A DNA stretch of 64,000 nucleotides from Bacteroides congonensis (GTDB taxonomy: Bacteria; Bacteroidota; Bacteroidia; Bacteroidales; Bacteroidaceae): the NCBI RefSeq assembly GCF_900130125.1, contig NZ_FQXY01000011.1:1492748-1556747 (forward strand), given 5' to 3'. The notes under the pieces are model-generated. The model did not search any database, was not told where the DNA came from, and saw only the letters and a program-made list of their open reading frames with translations. The position numbers were made by a program, and so were the translations under genes. Shown here piece after piece: positions 8,703-17,393 of the stretch. Position 1 is the stretch's first letter. Each line of letters opens with the position of its first letter.

Positions 8703-10436
8703 ATGAAGATTATGAAACTATATAAGAAAGCCCTTTTGATTGTATCGCTTGGCTTGACACTGAATTCGTGTCTGGACCTTGATCCGCAGGACCAGTTGGC
8801 AGATGGTAATCTGTGGGGAGCAGCAGATGACTTTAAATATTTTGCAACCAATTTTTATGGTTGGACACGTGATTTCAAGTCAGTTATTTCTGACGGTGCA
8901 CATTCCGACTGGCGTTCGGACTTGATGACTTCCAGTTCCGTAAATATGTACAGTAACGGTAGCAATCCGATTCCGACTTCCGACGGTAACTATACAAGCA
9001 ATTATGCTCATATCCGCCGCTGTAATCTGTTGCTGCAAAAGGCGGCATCTTTTTCCGGCACTGGTGATATCAGCCGTTATGTAGCGGAAGCCAAGTTTTT
9101 CCGTGCTTATTCTTACTTTGATTTGGTGCAGTTGTTCGGAGATGTGATTCTCACCAAAGAACCGTTGGATATTACTTCACCCGAGTTACGGATGAGCCGG
9201 AATGGCCGTAGCGAAGTGATTGACTTCGTGATTCAGGATTTGAAAGATGCGGCTGAAGTTTTGCCGGAAACTATCGCGACGGATGATGAAGGACGTATCT
9301 CCAAATGGGGAGCCTATGCGTTCCTTTCACGTGTTGCTTTATATGAAGGTACATGGCAGCAGAATCGCAATAATGAAGAACGTGCCAAAGCATTGTTGGG
9401 CATTGCTGCGGACGCGGCGAAGAAAGTAATCGACAGCAAACAGTTCGAACTTTTCAAACCTGCTTCTTTGGGTGATATGGCTTACAAATATCTGTTTATA
9501 TTGGAGAATGTACAGTCTAATCCTGCCAATCTGACTAAAAGTGCTAATAAAGAATATATATTCTATCGCCGCCATGATGAAACGATCGCTCCTATCGGGA
9601 CTAATATTACTCACGGTTGTGTGGCTAACGTGCAATATATCAACCGCAAGTTTGTGAATATGTACTTGTGCAGCAATGGATTGCCGATTGAACATGCAAA
9701 GAGTGCCGATGTATTTAAAGGATACGGCGGACTGACTACGGAATTCGAGAACCGTGATAACCGCATGAAGAACTGTCTTCTGGCTCACGGAACCAAATAT
9801 TGGGATAACGACAAACCGCGTATCGACTGGAAAGGCATGGAAGGAGAAGATGCGACGAATGCTATTACATGCAATGTTTTCCAAGGTTCCGGTTATCAGA
9901 ATCAGAAATGGGGTACGGAGCGTAAAGTTGCCGATACATTTGAAGGTTATGACTTCCCGATTATCCGTTATGCAGAGGTTTTGTTGAATTATGCGGAAGC
10001 CATGTATGAATTGGGGACTACCGGTAAAGCTCTGGACGATGCATTGAACATTTCGTTAAATCTGGTTCGTCTCCGTGTGAACCCCGATATGCCAAAACTG
10101 ACAACTTCTTTTGTTTCGGAAAACAGCTTGGATATGCGCGAAGAAATCCGCCGTGAACGTACCATCGAATTGTATAACGAAGGTTTCCGTATTGATGACC
10201 TGAAGCGTTGGAATACGGCTATTGTAGAGATGCCGAAACCTATTCTTGGGGTGAAATGGACAGGAACGGACTTTGCTACTTCATGGGCGGGTGCTTCTAC
10301 GATGGCAAAAGATTCGGAAGGTTGTTTGATTTTGGAAGGCGGCCGTCGCTGGGGTAGTAAGAACGACCTGTATCCGCTTCCGGTAGACCAATGCCAGTTG
10401 AATCCGAATTTGGGACAGAATCCGGGATGGCAATAA
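8703..10436 (+). CDS. SusD/RagB-family surface glycan-binding lipoprotein
   Basis: 577 residues. A lipoprotein signal ends at LNSCLDLDPQDQL. The SusD helical core is visible (YVAEAKFFRAYSYFDLVQLFGDVIL at about 120-145; IIRYAEVLLNYAEAMYELG near 420; REEIRRERTIELYNEGFRIDDLKRW near 480), and it ends in the classical LYPLPVDQCQLNPNLGQNPGW. It caps the SusC barrel and binds the incoming oligosaccharide. The start is taken at 8703; an ATG at 8712 would also give a good signal peptide. Confidence 0.96.
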   Translation: MKIMKLYKKALLIVSLGLTLNSCLDLDPQDQLADGNLWGAADDFKYFATNFYGWTRDFKSVISDGAHSDWRSDLMTSSSVNMYSNGSNPIPTSDGNYTSNYAHIRRCNLLLQKAASFSGTGDISRYVAEAKFFRAYSYFDLVQLFGDVILTKEPLDITSPELRMSRNGRSEVIDFVIQDLKDAAEVLPETIATDDEGRISKWGAYAFLSRVALYEGTWQQNRNNEERAKALLGIAADAAKKVIDSKQFELFKPASLGDMAYKYLFILENVQSNPANLTKSANKEYIFYRRHDETIAPIGTNITHGCVANVQYINRKFVNMYLCSNGLPIEHAKSADVFKGYGGLTTEFENRDNRMKNCLLAHGTKYWDNDKPRIDWKGMEGEDATNAITCNVFQGSGYQNQKWGTERKVADTFEGYDFPIIRYAEVLLNYAEAMYELGTTGKALDDALNISLNLVRLRVNPDMPKLTTSFVSENSLDMREEIRRERTIELYNEGFRIDDLKRWNTAIVEMPKPILGVKWTGTDFATSWAGASTMAKDSEGCLILEGGRRWGSKNDLYPLPVDQCQLNPNLGQNPGWQ

Positions 10437-10468
10437 TCAAGTCAGAAATAACTTAAAGAATAAGAATC

Positions 10469-11995
10469 ATGAAAAGAGATTATATAAAATATTTTGTCGG
10501 ACTGGCTGCTTGTTCGCTTTTAGGTCTGACTGCATGCGATGATGATAAGGATTTGGGAGGGAAGATGGATGAGATGATTACAATATCCGCCATTACTCTT
10601 GAAGATACTCAATATGACGCAGGAAACAAAACGATTTGTTTGCTGAAGAATAAGGAACTCCAGCTCTCTTGGAGTATCATGCCCGAAAGTGCGACTAATA
10701 CGAATGTACAATGGACATCGTCTGATGAATCTGTTGCGACAGTTACACCAGAAGGTCTGGTTATGACTAAAGATAAAGTGGGAAAAGCTATCATAACAAT
10801 GACACCGGAAATAGGCTTCGGGCCTGAGGCGACTATCGTCACCAGAACAGTTGAAGTTATGGACGAATATACCTATATGTCGGCCGTCAATATAACTAAT
10901 GTTCCGGTAGAAGAGATTGCGGCAGGCGATGAATATCAATTAACCGTTTCTTCAGAACCGGCAACTACTACGTTCAAGCGTTATAAATGGACAAGTAGTA
11001 ACCCGGAAGTAGCTACGGTGGATGAAAAGACAGGATTGGTGACCGGAATCAGCAAAGGAGATGCGACTATTACAGTGACAGCTGATGATTTCAGTTCGAA
11101 TCCGGTGTCTGCAAGTTGCAAGATAGGGGTTAAGATAGTAACTCCAATTACCGGAATGACGTTTACTGAAGATGCGGAACTTAATCAATTAGGATATGGA
11201 CAGGAATATCAGATTAAGTACACATTGGAACCGGTAGATGCTACTGCTTCGCTGCTGACTTGGACGAGTGATAATCCTGATATGATTAGTGTGGATAAGA
11301 CAGGAAAATTGAAAGTACATACTACTAAGGCCGCTTCTGCTGTGATAACAGCTTCTTATGGCCCTGTTGTACAAAATGTAACTGTCACAGTTGCCGATGG
11401 ACGTTTCTGGTATTCATTAGGTAATGGTTTGGGTAACGGACTGGATAATAATTGGTATTTGGATGGCAACAATGCGTCTGTCGTTTCATCTGACGGAAAT
11501 AAGACCACTGTTCAGATGGGCTCCGGATACCGTGGTGACTTATGGCTTGCAAGAAATGGTAAAGGAAAAATTGTAAATGTAACTCCTGCTGATTATAGAT
11601 ATTTTGCCATTAAGATAGGATTTAAATCTCAATTGATTCCAGGAAAGAACAAACCCAATGGCTGTATTAAATTAGAGATTTTTGATGATGGCATTAAGAA
11701 AATCGGTCCTGAATATTTTGGAACAGGCGGAGATGCTAATAATAGATACGAGATTCTGGGTGCAAGTGAGATTTCGACTACAGAGCCAAATGTCTTGTAT
11801 TACGACTTACAGTCAAAATATAAATCTGTGACTCCTACAGATTGGAATCAGGTATTTGATTTAGTGCAATGTAAGTTTGTAATTGCCGATTTCCCGGAAA
11901 CTGCTCAGACTTATGATCTTTACTGGATTCGTTCTTTCAAATCCATAGAGGAACTTCAAGCTTTTGTAGATAGTGAAAACAATACTAACGAATAA
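10469..11995 (+). CDS. BIG2-domain surface glycan-binding lipoprotein (SusE/F position)
   Basis: 508 residues. The lipobox LTAC is followed by DDDKD, an acidic stretch like the Bacteroides surface-export signal. Three bacterial Ig-like (BIG2) modules follow (about 38-130, 137-225, 228-310), each with WTSS/D-x-P/E-x-VATV-type cores and a G-x-A-x-I-T-V strand. The C-terminal 190 residues form a separate beta-rich domain of the kind found in PUL surface glycan-binding proteins. Its place right after SusD, and the lack of catalytic motifs, suggest it holds polysaccharide at the cell surface for cleavage and uptake. Confidence 0.85.
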   Translation: MKRDYIKYFVGLAACSLLGLTACDDDKDLGGKMDEMITISAITLEDTQYDAGNKTICLLKNKELQLSWSIMPESATNTNVQWTSSDESVATVTPEGLVMTKDKVGKAIITMTPEIGFGPEATIVTRTVEVMDEYTYMSAVNITNVPVEEIAAGDEYQLTVSSEPATTTFKRYKWTSSNPEVATVDEKTGLVTGISKGDATITVTADDFSSNPVSASCKIGVKIVTPITGMTFTEDAELNQLGYGQEYQIKYTLEPVDATASLLTWTSDNPDMISVDKTGKLKVHTTKAASAVITASYGPVVQNVTVTVADGRFWYSLGNGLGNGLDNNWYLDGNNASVVSSDGNKTTVQMGSGYRGDLWLARNGKGKIVNVTPADYRYFAIKIGFKSQLIPGKNKPNGCIKLEIFDDGIKKIGPEYFGTGGDANNRYEILGASEISTTEPNVLYYDLQSKYKSVTPTDWNQVFDLVQCKFVIADFPETAQTYDLYWIRSFKSIEELQAFVDSENNTNE

Positions 11996-12000
11996 CTACC

Positions 12001-13404
12001 ATGAATAAGATGAAATTATATACAATAATAGGAGCAGGGCTTTTTGCCCTGACTTCTACCACGCTTTTAGCATGTAGCGAAATAGAAGACGGCTCTAATG
12101 ATATGAGCAGTTGGCCGGAAGTAAAAGATTATGTTACGACCTTGGAGCATCCTTGCATGCTCCATACGGAAACGGATTTTGAGTTCGTAAAAGGAAAGGT
12201 ACAATCCGGTGCACAGCCTTGGAAGAACGCATTCGACCATTTAACTCGTGGTGGAAACAACTTGTCGCAATCCGGCTATAAGGCATCTCCTGTGAAATTG
12301 TTGGCGCGTCTCGACCAGAATAACTGGGCGGGTAAATATCCTAATGACTGGAATAATTACACGAAATTGATGAGAGATGCCGCAGCCGCCTATCAATTGG
12401 CTCTTCGATGGAAATTGTCAGAGACGGATGGCACACAATATGCAGATGCAGCTATTGCTATTCTGAATGATTGGGCTAAAACCTGTACCGGTTTTATCGT
12501 GAACGATAAAGGGGAATTTATAGACCCGAACGAGTTCCTGATTTTTATACAAGTGCATCAAATAGCAAATGCAGCGGAAATAATGCGCTCTTACTCCGGA
12601 TGGCAGGAAGCTGACTTTGCTAAGTTCAAATCATGGATAGCCGATGTGTTCTATCCTCATATTACGAAATTCCTGTCCACACACAATGGCAACGAATGTG
12701 CGCTTCATTATTGGCTGAACTGGGATTTGTCTGCAATGACTGCATTGCTTTCTATCGGTATTCTGACAGACGATAATTTCAAAATCAATGAAGCCATTCA
12801 ATACTTTAAGTTTGGTATCGGTTCGGGAAATATAGGAAACGGTGTTCCGTTTACGCACCTGGATCCGGATAGTAATGAAATGCTGGGACAATGCCAGGAA
12901 TCAGGTCGCGACCAGGGACATGCCACTTTGTGTGTCAGCTTGCTAGGCGCTTTCTGCCAGATGGCAAAGAATGTGGGTGAAGACCTTTTCATATTCGATG
13001 ATGGACGTGCGTTGGCTATGTGTGAGTATGTGGCTAAATACAATATCGGTGGTGCTGAAACCGGTAGCTCAAGTGCTAGCTGGAAGATGACTGGTTTTAG
13101 ATATACGGATAATGACTTGCCTTATACTACCTATACCAATTGCAGCGGTAGCTGGGATACAATTTCGGCACAGGAAAGAAGAGAAGGAAAAGATTCCCGT
13201 GGTGAGGTGCGTCCTGCATGGGAATTGGTGAACCGTCTGGCACAGGATTATGGAAAATCGAGTATCTATGCCAAGATGTGGGTTGATAAAATGCGTGAAA
13301 ATGCATCACGCGGAAATTCCGATGGTGGGGCAGGTGATTATGGACCTAATAGCGGCGGTTATGACCAATTAGGATTCGGTACATTGATGTTTGCCAAAGA
13401 ATAA
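12001..13404 (+). CDS. Alginate-lyase-superfamily polysaccharide lyase lipoprotein (PL38-like)
   Basis: 467 residues starting 6 bases after the previous stop. Lipobox LLAC is followed by an acidic SEIEDG stretch. The body is an alpha-toroid lyase of the alginate_lyase (PF05426) type, with HNGNECALHYW (Asn231, His236) and QESGRDQGHATL (Arg303, His307) as the likely active-site motifs. The nearest family I can name is PL38, whose characterised members cut glucuronan or polymannuronate; this assignment is from memory of the family and needs a search. It would cut a uronate-containing backbone by beta-elimination, leaving the 4,5-unsaturated uronate that the GH88 enzyme at 17394 removes. Confidence 0.8.
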   Translation: MNKMKLYTIIGAGLFALTSTTLLACSEIEDGSNDMSSWPEVKDYVTTLEHPCMLHTETDFEFVKGKVQSGAQPWKNAFDHLTRGGNNLSQSGYKASPVKLLARLDQNNWAGKYPNDWNNYTKLMRDAAAAYQLALRWKLSETDGTQYADAAIAILNDWAKTCTGFIVNDKGEFIDPNEFLIFIQVHQIANAAEIMRSYSGWQEADFAKFKSWIADVFYPHITKFLSTHNGNECALHYWLNWDLSAMTALLSIGILTDDNFKINEAIQYFKFGIGSGNIGNGVPFTHLDPDSNEMLGQCQESGRDQGHATLCVSLLGAFCQMAKNVGEDLFIFDDGRALAMCEYVAKYNIGGAETGSSSASWKMTGFRYTDNDLPYTTYTNCSGSWDTISAQERREGKDSRGEVRPAWELVNRLAQDYGKSSIYAKMWVDKMRENASRGNSDGGAGDYGPNSGGYDQLGFGTLMFAKE

Positions 13405-13434
13405 ATATAAACGATTCCGTACCGGATGAATTAT

Positions 13435-13475
13435 AAACGGGGAGAGGTTAAGCAAAATCTCCCCGTTTTTTATTT
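13435..13475 (+). terminator. Terminator closing the susC-lyase operon
   Basis: Perfect 11-bp stem (13435-13445 with 13458-13468) with a GC-rich centre and a T-rich tract to 13475. It splits the PUL into two transcription units. Confidence 0.88.
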
Positions 13476-13558
13476 CAGGGCTGTCAATTATATCTTGTTA
13501 TATCCCGGAAAACAACCTTGTTTCCGAAAAAGCAAGATACATCTTCATAGAAAATATA

Positions 13559-13566
13559 TAATTTTG
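13559..13566 (+). promoter_or_regulatory. -7 box (TAATTTTG) for the fasciclin-SusD fusion gene
   Basis: Matches TAnnTTTG. It makes the GTG at 13575 unlikely as a start and favours the ATG at 13599, which begins directly with a lipoprotein signal. Confidence 0.6.
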
Positions 13567-13598
13567 CCACAATTGTGTTTTACTTAATTTTATATCGT

Positions 13599-15413
13599 AT
13601 GAACAAGAAACTATTAATGTATTTGTTTGGGGTAATGATATGCTTTATGGCTGCTTGCTCCGATAATGAAGATGAACAACCGAAGCCACAGGAACAACCC
13701 AAGGAAACGCCGGAAGTGATAATAGAAATAGTAGAGACTCTGGAAGAGACAGTGCCTCAGGCTAGTGACTTTGTTGAAGTGTTGAAGAAAGCCGATCTGA
13801 CAGGAGTGACTGCTGAGAAAATCACTGTATTTGCCGTCAGGAATGAACTTGCTGACACAAGGGCGAAAGCAGGACTGGATACTGTGTCTGTGAAACGTCA
13901 CATTGTTGTCGGTACTTATAAAAAAGAAGAGTTGACGGACGGGCAGGAACTGACGAGTGTGAGCGGTGAGAAATTATTAGTTTCCAAAGCAGGCGACGAA
14001 ATTTCAATAAATGGTGTGGTGGTAGCGGGAGAACCGGTACAGGCAGGTGATAGTTATATCTATGTGGTTCCCAAGTTGATACCGGCACGTGAAACCGGCT
14101 CGTCCGAACCGATATTGCATCGTACCACATTTAAGGTCATGAAGTTGACAGGAGATGATTACGGCAATTGTATACCATTAGAAGGAGTTGTTGTAAAAGC
14201 CTTGAATAGTACCAGGGATTCTTTGGAACGTAATGTAACGAATAGTTTGGGTGAAATCACAATCAGTCACGCTTCCGATACCATTTTCTATCAATTATAT
14301 AGAGCCGGTTATCAAACGTACGTTGATTGGAATGTCGATGGCAAGATTGACGGGAACGAACAGATACCGGAAGGGGGACTGAATATGGTTATCTATACAG
14401 ATACCGGAAATAAGACAGAATACTGCTTCATGAAAGAGCAGGCAGATGATGAACTGCCATTAGACAAGGCAAAGGAACAGTGGCAGTCTTGCATTAAGAA
14501 TTTTTATGACCAGAACCGTATTCTTAATCAAAGGCTGTGTTACGGATATGGCAATTTCTCGTATCGCAATGATATTGATTCGTGTTCTTATGAATATTGG
14601 AGAACGGCTTATAAGGCAATAGATTTAGGTGCGGGCTTGCAGAAGAAAGGTACAGATGCAGATGCTTCCTGGAAGGACTTCTTTAATTCGGTACAAATTG
14701 ACATGAGTCTGATTTATGCGGATGTACTGGGATTTTATAATCAGGTTGCGGTATGGGATGCCGGAAATGATAAGTTTGTATGTACGACGGATGCCTTGAC
14801 CAATTCTTTGAATGAAGCGGTACAACATCTTCCGGAACAACAGAAGGGAGCTGCTTATGCGATAGCCGCAAGGGTTTACCTGAGCCAGAAAAGATATCAA
14901 GAGGCGTATGAATATTGTAAAAGAGTGATAGATATGGGGCGATATGCACTTGTTTCGAATACAGACGTATTCTCCAGTAGGGCTAATAAGTCTGTTGTTT
15001 GGGGAGACTATGACGATAGCGTTTTCTCGTGGAGTGGCTTGAGTAAAGGCCTTTATTATCATCCTGTCCGCTATCAGGAAGTTCTTCTGATGTATGCGGA
15101 AGCGGCCAACGAATTGGGGAATATAGCGGACGCGATAGCACCTTTGAACCAAATAATGCAGGCGGAGGGCAAAGTTGAAATAGCACCTGCCGGTTCTACA
15201 AAGGAAGATATTAGAAACCACATCAATACGCTGTTTAGTTCCTATTTGCAATATGAAGGCTTGGAATATTCAACTTGGAGACGTTGGGGAGTACTGGATG
15301 CAAAGATTGGAAACAGGTTTGGCTATCAGTCTCCTAAGAACTCATTGCTCCCGATTCCTAAGGCAGCCTTGATGCAATATCCTGAACTGAGACAAAACGC
15401 AGGATATTATTAA
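13599..15413 (+). CDS. Fasciclin (FAS1)-SusD-like fusion lipoprotein
   Basis: 604 residues. Lipobox MAAC is followed by SDNEDE, a good Bacteroides surface-export signal, then a Pro/Glu/Gln linker. Residues about 40-165 look like a fasciclin domain (ITVFAVRNELAD; HIVVGTYKKEEL; then LTSVSGEKLLV and a final SYIYVVPKLI). A carboxypeptidase-regulatory-like stretch (about 175-235) follows. Residues about 260-604 are SusD-like: AIAARVYLSQKRYQEAYEYC, RYQEVLLMYAEAANELGN and the SusD ending LLPIPKAALMQYPELRQNAGYY. It has its own promoter after the operon terminator. It may be a second, adhesive glycan-binding protein of this PUL. The domain joining is clear in the sequence; the role is inferred. Confidence 0.82.
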   Translation: MNKKLLMYLFGVMICFMAACSDNEDEQPKPQEQPKETPEVIIEIVETLEETVPQASDFVEVLKKADLTGVTAEKITVFAVRNELADTRAKAGLDTVSVKRHIVVGTYKKEELTDGQELTSVSGEKLLVSKAGDEISINGVVVAGEPVQAGDSYIYVVPKLIPARETGSSEPILHRTTFKVMKLTGDDYGNCIPLEGVVVKALNSTRDSLERNVTNSLGEITISHASDTIFYQLYRAGYQTYVDWNVDGKIDGNEQIPEGGLNMVIYTDTGNKTEYCFMKEQADDELPLDKAKEQWQSCIKNFYDQNRILNQRLCYGYGNFSYRNDIDSCSYEYWRTAYKAIDLGAGLQKKGTDADASWKDFFNSVQIDMSLIYADVLGFYNQVAVWDAGNDKFVCTTDALTNSLNEAVQHLPEQQKGAAYAIAARVYLSQKRYQEAYEYCKRVIDMGRYALVSNTDVFSSRANKSVVWGDYDDSVFSWSGLSKGLYYHPVRYQEVLLMYAEAANELGNIADAIAPLNQIMQAEGKVEIAPAGSTKEDIRNHINTLFSSYLQYEGLEYSTWRRWGVLDAKIGNRFGYQSPKNSLLPIPKAALMQYPELRQNAGYY

Positions 15414-15514
15414 GCAAGCGGCTATGGTCAGGAAATCTTTCCGGATAGCCTGATGAATAAGACAGGCTTGAAGAGGGAAACTGATAGATTGGAAGATTTA
15501 CAGAAAAAATATTG

Positions 15515-15546
15515 GAAGGGGATTAGGTATTTACCTAATCCCCTTC
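15515..15546 (+). terminator. Strong hairpin after the FAS1-SusD gene
   Basis: Perfect 13-bp GC-rich stem (15515-15527 with 15534-15546), 6-nt loop. No T tract follows, so it may stabilise the 3' end or attenuate rather than terminate fully. A second, interrupted hairpin lies just before it at about 15420-15450. Confidence 0.6.
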
Positions 15547-15694
15547 GTATATATAAGCAAATAGGTCAGTAAATAGATTGTTTTAGGAAAGAGAATATAT
15601 TCAGTTCTCCGATAGATTAGTTTTTATAAAGGTGGAAAGAACCTGTTTTTAGGAATAACAATTGAATTTAGAAAAGAATTATTAGTTAGGTACT

Positions 15695-17344
15695 ATGCGT
15701 AAAAAGATTCTGTTTTTAGCAGGAATGATGGCTTGCTGCACCATGGCAGGCGCACAAGAAATTTCAAAGACCTGGGTGGCTGATAAGGGAAACGGTACTT
15801 ATCAGAACCCGGTTCTTCATGCTGATTATTCCGATCCGGATGTTTGTGCAGCCGGAGATGATTTCTATATGACAGCATCCAGTTTCAATTGTATCCCGGG
15901 TATTCCTATCCTTCATTCCAAGGATTTGGTGAATTGGTCGCTGGTGAACTATGCGTTGCCGGTGCAGGAACCGGAAGAGTTTTTTGAGATGGCACAGCAT
16001 GGAAAGGGCGTATGGGCACCGTCTATACGTTTCCATAACGGGGAGTTTTACATTTACTGGGGCGATCCTGATTTTGGAATCTACATGATAAAGGCGAAAG
16101 ACCCCAAAGGGGAATGGAGCAAACCGGTGTTGGTAAAGGCAGGAAAAGGAATGATTGATCCGACTCCTCTTTGGGACGAAGACGGTAAAGTATATCTGGT
16201 ACATGCCTATGCCGGAAGTCGTAGCGGAGTGAACAGTATCGTGGTGATTTGTGAACTGAATGCCGAAGGAACGGAAGCAATATCCGCTCCTGTCATGGTA
16301 TTCGACGGAAATGATGGAAAGAACCATACGGTAGAAGGCCCGAAACTTTATAAACGTAACGGATACTATTACATATTTGCTCCGGCAGGTGGAGTAGCGA
16401 CCGGTTGGCAACTGGTACTTCGCTCGAAGAACATCTATGGCCCTTATGAATCGAAAATCGTCATGGCGCAAGGAAAGACGAATATAAACGGCCCTCATCA
16501 GGGAGCTTGGGTAGACACGAATATGGGAGAATCCTGGTTCGTTCACTTTCAGGATAAAGGAGCTTACGGACGTGTGATTCACCTGAATCCGATGGAATGG
16601 AAAGCAGACTGGCCGGTAATCGGAGTAGATAAGGACAAAGATGGTTGCGGAGAACCTGTCACTTCATATAGAAAGCCGAATGTAGGAAAGACATATCCGG
16701 TAGCCACACCGCCCGAGAGTGATGAATTCAACACCCGCCATTTGGGATTACAGTGGCAATGGCATGCCAATAAGCAGGACACTTACGGGTTTACTACCGA
16801 TTTGGGATACATTCGTTTATACGCAGGCAGCCTGTCAAAAGAATTTGTGAACTTCTGGGAAGTACCCAACCTGCTGATGCAGAAGTTTCCGGCGGAAGAA
16901 TTTACAGCAACCACGAAGCTGACTTTTACAGCCAAACAGGACGGCGAACAAGCCGGACTGATTGTGATGGGATGGGATTACAGTTACCTGTCCGTTCGCA
17001 AAGCAGGCGATAAGTTTATTCTGCAACAGGCAGTCTGCAAAGATGCGGAGTTGAAAAATCCCGAACAGGTGAAAGAACTTGCCAGTTTTCCGGTAGAATA
17101 TCTGAAGATGCCGGGTGTGGCGGACAATGAATGGAAAACAGTTTACTTACAGGTAAAAGTTCGTAAAGGAGCAGTTTGTTCGTTTGCTTATAGCCTGGAC
17201 GGAAAGAAATATACGACGGTAGGAGAGAACTTCACCGCCCGTCAAGGTAAATGGATTGGAGCAAAAGTCGGTGTATTCTGTGTGACTCCCAATGAGGGAA
17301 ACCGCGGATGGGTGGATGTCGACTGGTTCCGGATGACTAAGTAA
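15695..17344 (+). CDS. Glycoside hydrolase family 43 (arabinofuranosidase/xylosidase type)
   Basis: 549 residues with a cleaved signal peptide (about 1-20, AGAQ), so periplasmic or exported. The N-terminal five-bladed propeller starts NPVLHADYSDPDV, giving the general base Asp47; HTVEGPKLYKRNGYYYIF supplies the general acid Glu214. The C-terminal ~200 residues form the beta-sandwich (GH43_C2/DUF1349-like) found in beta-xylosidase-type members, consistent with subfamily 12. It would remove arabinofuranosyl or xylosyl side groups. The next gene starts 49 bases later on the same strand. Confidence 0.9.
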   Translation: MRKKILFLAGMMACCTMAGAQEISKTWVADKGNGTYQNPVLHADYSDPDVCAAGDDFYMTASSFNCIPGIPILHSKDLVNWSLVNYALPVQEPEEFFEMAQHGKGVWAPSIRFHNGEFYIYWGDPDFGIYMIKAKDPKGEWSKPVLVKAGKGMIDPTPLWDEDGKVYLVHAYAGSRSGVNSIVVICELNAEGTEAISAPVMVFDGNDGKNHTVEGPKLYKRNGYYYIFAPAGGVATGWQLVLRSKNIYGPYESKIVMAQGKTNINGPHQGAWVDTNMGESWFVHFQDKGAYGRVIHLNPMEWKADWPVIGVDKDKDGCGEPVTSYRKPNVGKTYPVATPPESDEFNTRHLGLQWQWHANKQDTYGFTTDLGYIRLYAGSLSKEFVNFWEVPNLLMQKFPAEEFTATTKLTFTAKQDGEQAGLIVMGWDYSYLSVRKAGDKFILQQAVCKDAELKNPEQVKELASFPVEYLKMPGVADNEWKTVYLQVKVRKGAVCSFAYSLDGKKYTTVGENFTARQGKWIGAKVGVFCVTPNEGNRGWVDVDWFRMTK

Positions 17345-17393
17345 AAAAGAATAAAAATAGATAGATTAAGAATTAACGCGAAGATATTGAACG

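Noticed and set aside
15764..16582. 272-codon - strand frame opposite the GH43 gene
   Set aside because: A shadow frame; the + strand protein has clear catalytic motifs.
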